Of a DNA stretch of 43,403 nt, positions 17,137 through 24,311 are shown piece after piece. The stretch is from contig CALXOI010000005.1 of assembly GCA_944389965.1 (NCBI GenBank), positions 1-43,403 of the forward strand, written 5' to 3'. A model generated the notes under the pieces. The model searched no databases and was not told where the DNA came from. It saw only the letters and a program-made list of their open reading frames with translations. This stretch comes from an uncultured Treponema sp. Lineage in GTDB: Bacteria; Spirochaetota; Spirochaetia; Treponematales; Treponemataceae. Position 1 is the first letter of the stretch, and every line of letters begins with the position of its first letter. The position numbers and the translations under genes were made by a program.

Positions 17137-17721
17137 TTACAGAATTTGGTGGATTAGATCGGACAGGTGGTATATAATAAATCCAGCTAATCCTGAACCA
17201 AAGATTGCAATAATTGGATTCAGTTTATATTTCCTGATACAGAACAGAAATATGCAAAACAAAGTTGCTTCGATTATCCTGAAATTTGATGGTTTGATGC
17301 TATAGATATCGGAATTAAAAAGTGCCAGCAATAAAATGGAAAAACCGGCCGATGCTATCATTGATACAATTGCCGGACGGAGTCCCGTTAAAATTCCCTG
17401 CATTAACCTCAGGTTTCGGAATTTCAGATACAGGAATGATAAAAGTAAAACCACAATCAATGAGGGAGTTATGCTGCCAATGGTGCATACAATTGCGCCG
17501 GGAAAGCCGGCAACCTGTTGGCCTACAAAAGTTGCACAGTTGAGAACTATCGGACCAGGTGTCATTTCTGAAATAGTAATCAAATCCGCAAATTCCGAAA
17601 GGGTAATCCATCCATAAATATCAATTATTTGATGTTGTATCAGCGGTACCGCAGCATAGCCTCCGCCGAAACTAAATAACCCGATTTGAAAAAAAGCAAA
17701 AAACATTTGAAGATAAATCAT
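17137..17721 (-). CDS. Short-chain chromate (CHR) family transporter, second half of second pair
   Basis: A 194-residue single-domain CHR protein. The motifs are IGLFSFGGGYAAVPLIQHQ and EMTPGPIVLNCATFVGQQ. About six hydrophobic helices follow, ending at an aromatic amphipathic tail (FIIYHLSDLIHQIL). AGGAAA lies before the ATG. Its partner gene ends 9 bases upstream, so they form one operon. The two pairs in this window are more alike in organisation than in sequence, which argues for an old duplication or separate acquisition rather than a recent copy. Confidence 0.85.
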   Translation of the reverse strand: MIYLQMFFAFFQIGLFSFGGGYAAVPLIQHQIIDIYGWITLSEFADLITISEMTPGPIVLNCATFVGQQVAGFPGAIVCTIGSITPSLIVVLLLSFLYLKFRNLRLMQGILTGLRPAIVSMIASAGFSILLLALFNSDIYSIKPSNFRIIEATLFCIFLFCIRKYKLNPIIAIFGSGLAGFIIYHLSDLIHQIL

Positions 17722-17730
17722 TTGAATTTC

Positions 17731-18291
17731 CTATCTGTTTGAGAATATCATAACCAGCAACCCGATAATAGCGCAGGCAATAATGATGATAATCGCGCCG
17801 ACATTAAAAAAGAATGACAGTATAAACGTAATGAACATAATAGAAATCCATATAACATTTTTTGTTTTGAAAATGTTATATGCTAACGAAATAACGACAT
17901 CAAAAATAACTGCTGCAACACCTGCCCTCATAACCTGGAGTAAAAGTGCAATTTGTGTGTTGGTTTTGAACCAGTTATATATCAATGCGATAGCAGAAAT
18001 AATAACCAACGGCGGTATAACCGTACCGAGTACCGAAACAAAGGCGCCAAGTATTTTTTTTACCCGGTATCCAATGATGATGGCCATATTTATAGCTAAT
18101 GATCCCGGTGAAGATTGAGCAATGGCAGTCATGTCCAGCATTTCGTTTTCTTCAATCCAATGAAGTTCTTCTACGAATTTCCGTTTCATCATTGTAATGA
18201 TAACGAAGCCGCCCCCGAAGGTGCAGGAACTTAAAATAAGGTTTGTAAGAAATAGTTTCCAATAAATTTTTAATGAATTTTCTTTGTCCAT
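17731..18291 (-). CDS. Short-chain chromate (CHR) family transporter, first half of second pair
   Basis: A 186-residue single-domain CHR protein with SSCTFGGGFVIITMMKRKF and AQSSPGSLAINMAIIIGY. The usual STPG is SSPG here. The rest is hydrophobic helices, including a very isoleucine-rich one near the C-terminus (VGAIIIIIACAIIGLLVMIF). GGAG lies 5 bases before the ATG at 18291. It is first in a two-gene operon with 17137-17721. Likely an anion exporter in the inner membrane; the substrate is not deducible. Confidence 0.85.
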   Translation of the reverse strand: MDKENSLKIYWKLFLTNLILSSCTFGGGFVIITMMKRKFVEELHWIEENEMLDMTAIAQSSPGSLAINMAIIIGYRVKKILGAFVSVLGTVIPPLVIISAIALIYNWFKTNTQIALLLQVMRAGVAAVIFDVVISLAYNIFKTKNVIWISIMFITFILSFFFNVGAIIIIIACAIIGLLVMIFSNR

Positions 18292-18391
18292 ATGGGCTCC
18301 GTGGTAAAAGATATTTCCTGTATATCATACAAAATAACCGGTGCAGAAACAAGTTCCGGATTGCACAAACCGTTCTAGCCGGGGATTTTAT

Positions 18392-18420
18392 TTGACACAA
18401 TCAGTTATTTCTGGTAGTAT
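18392..18420 (+). promoter_or_regulatory. Promoter of rpmB
   Basis: TTGACA (18392-18397) and TAGTAT (18415-18420) are 17 bases apart, 32 bases upstream of the rpmB start. Confidence 0.72.
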
Positions 18421-18452
18421 GGTGATTCAGATATATTATAGGCAGGTTTATT

Positions 18453-18644
18453 ATGTCCAGAAGATGTGATATTTGTGGAAAGGGCTCTCTGAGCGGTAAT
18501 AAAGTGAGTAAGTCTTATAATCATACACGCCGTATCTGGAAGCCGAATATTGTCGAAGTAAAAACCGAAATCGGTGGAACTACAATGACAATTAAAATGT
18601 GTACCCGTTGTTTGAGAAGCGGTTATGTAACAAAAAAGGTCTGA
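18453..18644 (+). CDS. rpmB: 50S ribosomal protein L28
   Basis: A 63-residue L28, the usual short bacterial size. It has the family N-terminus SRRCDICGKGSLSGNKVSKSYNHTRR and the KPNIVEVKTEI core. Two CxxC pairs (CDIC and CTRC) make the zinc-binding form of the protein. It is a monocistronic gene with its own promoter and a strong terminator. It stands apart from rpmG, with which it is paired in many bacteria. Confidence 0.96.
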   Translation: MSRRCDICGKGSLSGNKVSKSYNHTRRIWKPNIVEVKTEIGGTTMTIKMCTRCLRSGYVTKKV

Positions 18645-18664
18645 TGTGGCCGTATGTATTTGGG

Positions 18665-18699
18665 AAAGAGCTGCTCCAATGCCGGCAGCTCTTTTTTTT
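18665..18699 (+). terminator. Rho-independent terminator after rpmB
   Basis: AAAGAGCTGC (18665-18674) pairs with GCAGCTCTTT (18685-18694) around a 10-base loop, followed by a T run. Its 3' side overlaps the end of the convergent cardiolipin synthase gene by a few bases. Confidence 0.88.
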
Positions 18700-20221
18700 A
18701 CATTAATGCAGAAAATAATTTAAAAAATGCCCAGCATGCACGGCGGAAGATACATTGTGATTCAAACCACTGCTTTTCCAACGGCATAGAATTCTGTATA
18801 TCCTGTAAAAAAATATTTCTGTTTTTTTCTGCGAAATGTTTGTCATAAAAAACAGCATTTACTTCATAATGTAGTTCAAAACTTCTGGTGTCAATGTTTG
18901 TGGAACCGATTGTGGTGACTTTATCGTCTGAGACAAGCATTTTGGAGTGTATAAAGCCATTGTATTGGTAAAAAGTGATACCGGGAGCGCTCATACCCCT
19001 GATAAATTCGTATGCAGCGGCTTTGACATAAAATTTATCCCATTTTCCAGGAACTATAATCCTGATATCTACCCCGGAGTATGCGGCGATACGCAATGCG
19101 TTGATAAAAGTACTGTCGGGCGTAAAATACGGTGTTTGAATATACACATATTTCTTTGCACTCATAATCATCCGTATCAGTGCATCTTCTATTTCTGTAT
19201 GGTAAATATTGTCTGGCCCGGCAGTAATAATTTGAGTAGGAATATGATTTTGGGATAAAATATTCTGGAACATATGTTCCTGTGCCGATAGGGACAGATT
19301 CGGTTTCATATGGGAAACAACGGATTCCGGGAAGAATTTACTGATGTCTTCCAGTTTTCTGAGTCGCATTTTCCACACTGGTGTTGTAAACCAATCAAAC
19401 ATAAAAACTGTTTGCAACGCTAGGACGCTGGTACCCGTAATGCGGATATGGGTGTCTCTCCACAATGGCTTTCTTTTATTTTTACTGCAATTTGCGTATT
19501 CATCCCCGATGTTAACACCACCCATATACCCGATGCTGCCGTCGATTACAGTAATTTTTCGGTGGTTTCTGAAATTAATCGTAAGTGGTAGTCTCCAGCG
19601 TATGGGGAAAAAACCGATGGACATACCTCCGGCTTGATTCAGTTTTCGGAAAAATGATGCCGGAGTTCTGATTGATCCGAAATCATCGTATAGTAGCTTT
19701 ACACTGATACCCTGCCGGGCTTTGCGGCAGAGAATTTCCATAATTTCGCTGCCTGTTTTATCATTATGAATGATAAAGGATTCTATATGGATACTTTCTG
19801 TTGCTGCTTCTAAATCTTTTTTTAAATCCAAAAACATATCCTGACCCCAACAGTATATTTTGATATTGTCTGTTGTCATCAGCAGGCTGTTACTTTTGGT
19901 AATATTCATATCTATTAAAGGTAAATATTCTTTTAGAGCGGAATTGGTAATAAGAGATTTATGTTCAGACAGGAATTTTTTTTGTTCATATTGAAATTTT
20001 TCGTTTAATGAAGAAACATATTGGTTTATCTTGATCAGTTGTTTTGATCGGGTAAAAAAATGTCCGCTCAAAAGTATGTATAAGCACATACCGATTCCTG
20101 GTAAAAATATCAATGTCAGTAACCAGGCGAATCTCCTGGAATCTTCTTTCCGTTCAAAAAAAAGTACGAACAGGATGAATATCAGATTTAATCCTTGTGC
20201 AATATCGATGAGTATTCCCAT
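18698..20221 (-). CDS. cls: Cardiolipin synthase (phospholipase D superfamily)
   Basis: A 507-residue membrane enzyme that joins two phosphatidylglycerols into cardiolipin. Two N-terminal membrane segments (GLNLIFILFVLFF and FAWLLTLIFLPGIGMCLYILLSG) precede two PLD domains. Both HKD motifs are intact: HRKITVIDGSIGYMGGVN and HSKMLVSDDKVTTIGSTN. The NIDTRSFELHYEVNAVFYD stretch is a family hallmark. AGGTG is the SD before the ATG at 20221. A perfect 10-bp hairpin (20237-20260) lies immediately upstream of that SD, between pncB and this gene. The C-terminal end runs into the terminator of convergent rpmB. Probably co-transcribed with pncB. Confidence 0.92.
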   Translation of the reverse strand: MGILIDIAQGLNLIFILFVLFFERKEDSRRFAWLLTLIFLPGIGMCLYILLSGHFFTRSKQLIKINQYVSSLNEKFQYEQKKFLSEHKSLITNSALKEYLPLIDMNITKSNSLLMTTDNIKIYCWGQDMFLDLKKDLEAATESIHIESFIIHNDKTGSEIMEILCRKARQGISVKLLYDDFGSIRTPASFFRKLNQAGGMSIGFFPIRWRLPLTINFRNHRKITVIDGSIGYMGGVNIGDEYANCSKNKRKPLWRDTHIRITGTSVLALQTVFMFDWFTTPVWKMRLRKLEDISKFFPESVVSHMKPNLSLSAQEHMFQNILSQNHIPTQIITAGPDNIYHTEIEDALIRMIMSAKKYVYIQTPYFTPDSTFINALRIAAYSGVDIRIIVPGKWDKFYVKAAAYEFIRGMSAPGITFYQYNGFIHSKMLVSDDKVTTIGSTNIDTRSFELHYEVNAVFYDKHFAEKNRNIFLQDIQNSMPLEKQWFESQCIFRRACWAFFKLFSALM

Positions 20222-20236
20222 TCACACCTGCCTTTT

Positions 20237-20260
20237 GGCAGAAGACGGGTGTCTTCTGCC
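20237..20260 (-). promoter_or_regulatory. Hairpin just upstream of the cardiolipin synthase SD
   Basis: GGCAGAAGAC (20237-20246) and GTCTTCTGCC (20251-20260) form a perfect 10-bp stem with a 4-base loop. On the minus strand it is followed by AAAAGGCAGGTG rather than T residues, so it is not a standard terminator. It could be a processing site or control access to the SD. Confidence 0.5.
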
Positions 20261-20280
20261 ATTTATTTATTTATTTATTT
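20261..20280. repeat. Tetranucleotide tandem repeat (ATTT)5 at the 3' end of pncB
   Basis: Five exact copies of ATTT, which span the stop codon of pncB and its spacer to the next gene. Slippage would change only the last codon region of pncB or the spacer length. Confidence 0.9.
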
Positions 20281-21732
20281 TAACCGTGCTTCAATAAATT
20301 TTATTTTCAATGATTTTAATTTGTCGGTAATTGATACTTTATAAATATGGGGATTCAGAATCCGCTTGTATGTTGCATCTAATGTTTCCAGCTGCTGCTG
20401 CATGGTTTGTCTGGCAGTCTGAATTGCTTGGTCGGGAGGAATTAGTCCCTGAACCCGTTCTCCTGCTGCCAGCCGTTTTTTGAGCAACAATTCAACTTTT
20501 GCAGGTGTAAAACCGAATTGCCGGTAATCAATTGACGGGTGGTAATACCGGCGGTATTCCCCTGGCAGAATAACTTCGGTTTCCAATGCCAATATATCTG
20601 CCCGGGCCATTCCATCAGCATCGTATAATCTCCATACATTTTTAATGCCGGGATTTGTTGTTTTTTCTGGATTATCTGAAAACTTCATGGCAGGAATCAT
20701 TTCCCCGTTGGTTGTGTATCGGGCCGCAAGCTTATACACACCGGTAAAGGAAGCCTCATTGCCCCCGGTAACCATATGGGTTCCTACGCCCCAGCTGTTA
20801 ATCGGTGCCTGCTGTTGTACTAGCGTTTCAATAATTTCTTCTGTCAGCTCATTGGATACGGAAATCTGTGCATTACGGAATCCTTCTTTATCCAGATATT
20901 GCCGTACCTGAGTCGATAAATACTGTATGTCACCGGAGTCAAGTCGAACCCCAAAATTGTATCCTTTTGCAACAAGTTTTTTCCCGGCTTCAACGGCATT
21001 TTTTATTCCTGAATTTAAAGTGTCGTAGGTATCTATTAAAAAAATTGATTTTTCCGGATATAAATTTGCATAGGCATCAAAAGCTTCCAATTCTGACGGA
21101 AATGACATAATCCATGAGTGAGCCATAGTTCCCTGTACCGGAATACCATACAGTTTTCCCGCCAGAGTGTTACTTGTTCCGGCGGCCCCTCCGATATATG
21201 CAGCCCGGGATGCGCTCATTGCCCCGTCGGGACCCTGTGCCCGCCGTAGTCCGAATTCCATGATGTGTCCTTTTCCGGAAGCAAGCCACACTCTGGCTGT
21301 TTTTGTTGCAATTAAACTTTGAAAATTGATGTGATTTAACACAAGACCTTCTATGATTTGTGCTTCAATTAGATTTGCATGAATCCGGATAATCGGTTCA
21401 TTAGGAAAAATTACGGAACCTTCATCAGCTGCATACACATCTCCTGAAAATTTGAAGGTTTTTAAATAATCTAAAAAATCTGGTTCAAAAATTCCCTGTT
21501 TCTCTAAATAGGCAATATCACTGCTGCTGAATGTAAAATTCACTAAGGCATCGAGTAATGTTTCCAATCCTGCAAAAATGGAAAACCCGCCGTTAAACGG
21601 TTGCCGCCTGAAAAACATATCAAAAACAGCCGGGTAATTCATGTTCTGCTTCCAGTACCCTTGTGCCATAGTCAGTTCGTAATAATCGGTAAATAAAGCA
21701 CTTGTTTTGTCATTTTCAATTGAATGCAGCAT
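20275..21732 (-). CDS. pncB: Nicotinate phosphoribosyltransferase
   Basis: A 485-residue enzyme that makes nicotinate mononucleotide from nicotinate and PRPP in NAD salvage. Typical parts are the N-terminal LFTDYYELTMAQGYW, IMEFGLRRAQGPDGAMSASRAAYIGG (substrate region), GTMAHSWIMSFPSELEAF with the histidine that is phosphorylated in the family, FLIDTYDTLNSGIKNAVEA and FGVRLDSGDI, and GVGTHMVTGG. The size is that of the larger, Gram-positive/human-like branch. AAGGAGG lies about 6 bases before the ATG. The gene has its own promoter at 21872-21900 and a leader of about 130 bases. Cardiolipin synthase follows. Confidence 0.94.
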   Translation of the reverse strand: MLHSIENDKTSALFTDYYELTMAQGYWKQNMNYPAVFDMFFRRQPFNGGFSIFAGLETLLDALVNFTFSSSDIAYLEKQGIFEPDFLDYLKTFKFSGDVYAADEGSVIFPNEPIIRIHANLIEAQIIEGLVLNHINFQSLIATKTARVWLASGKGHIMEFGLRRAQGPDGAMSASRAAYIGGAAGTSNTLAGKLYGIPVQGTMAHSWIMSFPSELEAFDAYANLYPEKSIFLIDTYDTLNSGIKNAVEAGKKLVAKGYNFGVRLDSGDIQYLSTQVRQYLDKEGFRNAQISVSNELTEEIIETLVQQQAPINSWGVGTHMVTGGNEASFTGVYKLAARYTTNGEMIPAMKFSDNPEKTTNPGIKNVWRLYDADGMARADILALETEVILPGEYRRYYHPSIDYRQFGFTPAKVELLLKKRLAAGERVQGLIPPDQAIQTARQTMQQQLETLDATYKRILNPHIYKVSITDKLKSLKIKFIEARLK

Positions 21733-21871
21733 TAGATTCCTCCTTCTAGTACTTGCACTATACAGATTGTTCTGTTGTATGTGGTATTCCGCAGCATGGT
21801 TTGTTTACCGGATTCAACATATACAGCATTTTACGCATCCGGCAAGCGTTTGTATTGTTACAACTGTTTTT

Positions 21872-21900
21872 ACTATAGACTTATCAGCCGGTAATGTCAA
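21872..21900 (-). promoter_or_regulatory. Promoter of pncB with long leader
   Basis: On the minus strand TTGACA (21900-21895) and TATAGT (21877-21872) are exactly 17 bases apart. The transcript would start near 21865, leaving about 130 bases before the ATG at 21732. I see no named riboswitch in the leader, but its length leaves room for one. Confidence 0.7.
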
Positions 21901-21926
21901 ACAGCTCCGGCGTGGTCACTGAAAAA

Positions 21927-23468
21927 TTATTGTATCAGATGGGAATCCAGGATTTTCAATTTATCCCGGTCAAGTTTTATGAATAGGTTCTTTTCCTGGG
22001 ATGGCAGAACCAGCCCTTTAGGACCGTTCTTTGCTCTGCGCAGATATTTTACCTGTGTATAGTATAAGTCTGCCTGACCGGATTTCCGTGCTTTTGAATG
22101 GTATACAGCCAGGTTTCCGGCCAGCAGCAGTATGTCAAGCGGAACGGTTTTTCCTGCCCGGGATTTTATAAACACATAACCGCCGGCATAGTCTCTTGTA
22201 TGCAGCCACATATCCTGTCCTTTGACATGTCGCCGGAGTAATTCATCATTTTCTGAAGCAGTCCTACCGGCAAACAATGTCCAGCCGTCTATTTCGTATG
22301 TCAGTCCCGGACGTTTTTTTTCAAGTTGTTGCCGCGGTTTTGTCTGCCGGCGGATCATTTGCTGCATTTTTATCGGATTCGGTTCCCGGCATATAGTTTG
22401 GTATACTGCTTCTAAATCCAGCAGTTCCCGCCGGGCTTTTTGAATATCGTATTCCAATTCTGACAATCCGGAAACTGCTTTTTTGTATTTTGTATAATAC
22501 ATCGTTGCATTTTCCTGTGCCCGCTTTTCAGGATTTATTTGTATTCTGATGGTATTGCCGGTTTCGTAATCTTCACATTCAATATAGGAGGCGCTACCGT
22601 CTACCAAATGACCGTATGCAAGAATCATATCCCCGTAGTGTTTCCACCGTTCTGCATGCATAAAATCCTGCCGTTTTTGTTCCAATCGATGTAGTGCGCT
22701 TTCCATACGGCTGTGCCGGGATGTGTAGAATTTTGATGCCTGTTCCAACAACGCTTCTCGGGATAACTGACCAGAATGTTCTCCGTACCATTGATCAATT
22801 TTTTCATTCAGTGTCAAATGTGCTGCGTCGGGAAGGGTGTCAAATGTCCTGATGATACGGGTGTCGTCAGTTTGCGGCAAATCATCTGTTTTTTCTGAGG
22901 ATGCATTGTGCTGGTCACAGTGTTTTTGAGTATTATTGTATTCCTTTTCCAGGATCGGATTGATGACCGCTGTTTTATTCTGGTGATTCTGTGTTGATTG
23001 CTGGATTTCTTCCGGCAGGGTGAATGTACCGCCGGTAATTTCTCCTTTTGCAGGGCGCCGGTAAAAAGAATCAAGTATGACGTTCCCGGTATCTGTCAGC
23101 AGTATATTTGCGGCACCGCTCCATAATCTTATATATAGAAAGAACTTTTCTCCACAGTGGCTCAGATCCATTTTGATAATCCGTTCCCTGCCAAGCTGTT
23201 GCACCTGTTCAATTCGTGCTCCTTTTATCCGTGATTTCAAAAATTCCATAAAACGCAACGGTTTGTCTGCTTTTGGGACAGAACGTTTGGTTTCATGGAT
23301 ACGGCAGGCGCCACCGGCAAGACAAATAAGTATTGTTTTGGGTGTTCCGGTTTTATATGTATACAAGGCAATGCTGTCATATCCAGGTTGTACGATCTGC
23401 TGAATAAAAGCTCCTGTAAGATTGAGTTCGTTTAAAACAGCATCGATTTCTTTCCAATTGAGTGACAT
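21927..23468 (-). CDS. rqcH: NFACT-family protein RqcH (ribosome-associated quality control)
   Basis: A 513-residue NFACT protein. The N-terminal NFACT-N domain contains LTGAFIQQIVQPGYDSIALYTY and LYIRLWSGAANILLTD. A coiled-coil middle covers about residues 240-370 (HRLEQKRQDFMHAERWKHYGD, then YYTKYKKAVSGLSELEYDIQKARRELLD). The C-terminal NFACT-R (DUF814) domain contains GRTASENDELLRRHVKGQDMWLHTRDYAGGYVFIKSRAGKTVP. RqcH binds obstructed 50S subunits and adds alanine tails that mark nascent chains for degradation. Older annotations call the family fibronectin-binding protein A. The gene follows the glycogen-binding protein by 17 bases in the same direction. Confidence 0.88.
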   Translation of the reverse strand: MSLNWKEIDAVLNELNLTGAFIQQIVQPGYDSIALYTYKTGTPKTILICLAGGACRIHETKRSVPKADKPLRFMEFLKSRIKGARIEQVQQLGRERIIKMDLSHCGEKFFLYIRLWSGAANILLTDTGNVILDSFYRRPAKGEITGGTFTLPEEIQQSTQNHQNKTAVINPILEKEYNNTQKHCDQHNASSEKTDDLPQTDDTRIIRTFDTLPDAAHLTLNEKIDQWYGEHSGQLSREALLEQASKFYTSRHSRMESALHRLEQKRQDFMHAERWKHYGDMILAYGHLVDGSASYIECEDYETGNTIRIQINPEKRAQENATMYYTKYKKAVSGLSELEYDIQKARRELLDLEAVYQTICREPNPIKMQQMIRRQTKPRQQLEKKRPGLTYEIDGWTLFAGRTASENDELLRRHVKGQDMWLHTRDYAGGYVFIKSRAGKTVPLDILLLAGNLAVYHSKARKSGQADLYYTQVKYLRRAKNGPKGLVLPSQEKNLFIKLDRDKLKILDSHLIQ

Positions 23469-23485
23469 AGATATTTAAAACCGGA

Positions 23486-24196
23486 TTATTGCACTGTAAT
23501 GACGGATGCGACACGCCCGTCTGCAGTATACGCCCGTTCAGGATTTGTTGTGTCAATAAAAGATGATACACCTTCGTAATATGAATAATAATATGTTCCT
23601 TTGGGAAGTGGAAGTTCCAATTCATAAAATCCGGGAGAAGTTTCTTTTAATTCATATATTGAAGAATCCCAGTTTGTAAAGCTCCCTCCCAGTCTGATGT
23701 GCCGCCCTTGATCACCTTGATAAATAAATTTTACTGTATTCTGTGCCGGAAGGGATGTAACCGGTTCTGCTATCAAAGGAACTTTGATTTTTGACATCAA
23801 GCAATTTGCCCTGCTGTTGTATTCTGTCCGGGGGTTTTCGGGATCTGTAGTCCATAACCCGTCAATGACCAAACGGTAGGCAATATCTGTTGTGTTTCGG
23901 GGAATTTCCAGGATATAAAAATACAAGGATTGGACAACTTCATTATCCAGATTCCGTGTGTCCAACCGTTCAAAGGAATGTATGGTATTGAAATTTTCAA
24001 AGTCAAATACAATTCCCACGTGTCGGGCATTATTTTTTGCTGTAAAAATCAGGTATCCGTCTTTTATAACCGGCAATCCTGTCTGGTTTATTTGGGAAAC
24101 AAGTTTATCTTTTGTATATGAGTCGATTGCTTCTGTTGAAAAAGCAGCAGCACTCACAAAAATAAGGCTGGTCAGCAGAACAATATTTCTTTTCAT
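23486..24196 (-). CDS. Secreted protein with a C-terminal glycogen-binding (CBM48-like) domain
   Basis: A 236-residue protein with an N-terminal signal peptide (IVLLTSLIFVSAAAFS, cleavage near residue 20). Residues 30-125 are a domain of unknown function with YFYILEIPRNTTDIAYRLVIDGLW and NPRTEYN. Residues 145-236 form an immunoglobulin-like CBM48/AMPK glycogen-binding fold: VKFIYQGDQGRHIRLGGSF, TNWDSSIYELKETSPGFYELELPLPKGTYYYSYY. No catalytic domain is attached. It may bind alpha-glucan in the periplasm or serve a structural role. The ATG at 24196 has no clear SD, and a TATAGT box lies only 8 bases upstream (24205-24210). Followed by rqcH. Confidence 0.78.
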   Translation of the reverse strand: MKRNIVLLTSLIFVSAAAFSTEAIDSYTKDKLVSQINQTGLPVIKDGYLIFTAKNNARHVGIVFDFENFNTIHSFERLDTRNLDNEVVQSLYFYILEIPRNTTDIAYRLVIDGLWTTDPENPRTEYNSRANCLMSKIKVPLIAEPVTSLPAQNTVKFIYQGDQGRHIRLGGSFTNWDSSIYELKETSPGFYELELPLPKGTYYYSYYEGVSSFIDTTNPERAYTADGRVASVITVQ

Positions 24197-24311
24197 ATGT
24201 ATTTACTATATCGGCGGATTACCAGAGAAACTAAAGCACAGAAAAAAAAAAGCCGAAGATATAGAAGACAATACTTGTTATAATGTAGCATTGTGGAGTA
24301 CAATTAACAAA

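Noticed and set aside
23958-24311. In-frame 118-residue extension of the large TPR protein
   Set aside because: It is antisense to the glycogen-binding protein gene and contains the promoter region; the conserved-looking start is at 24312.
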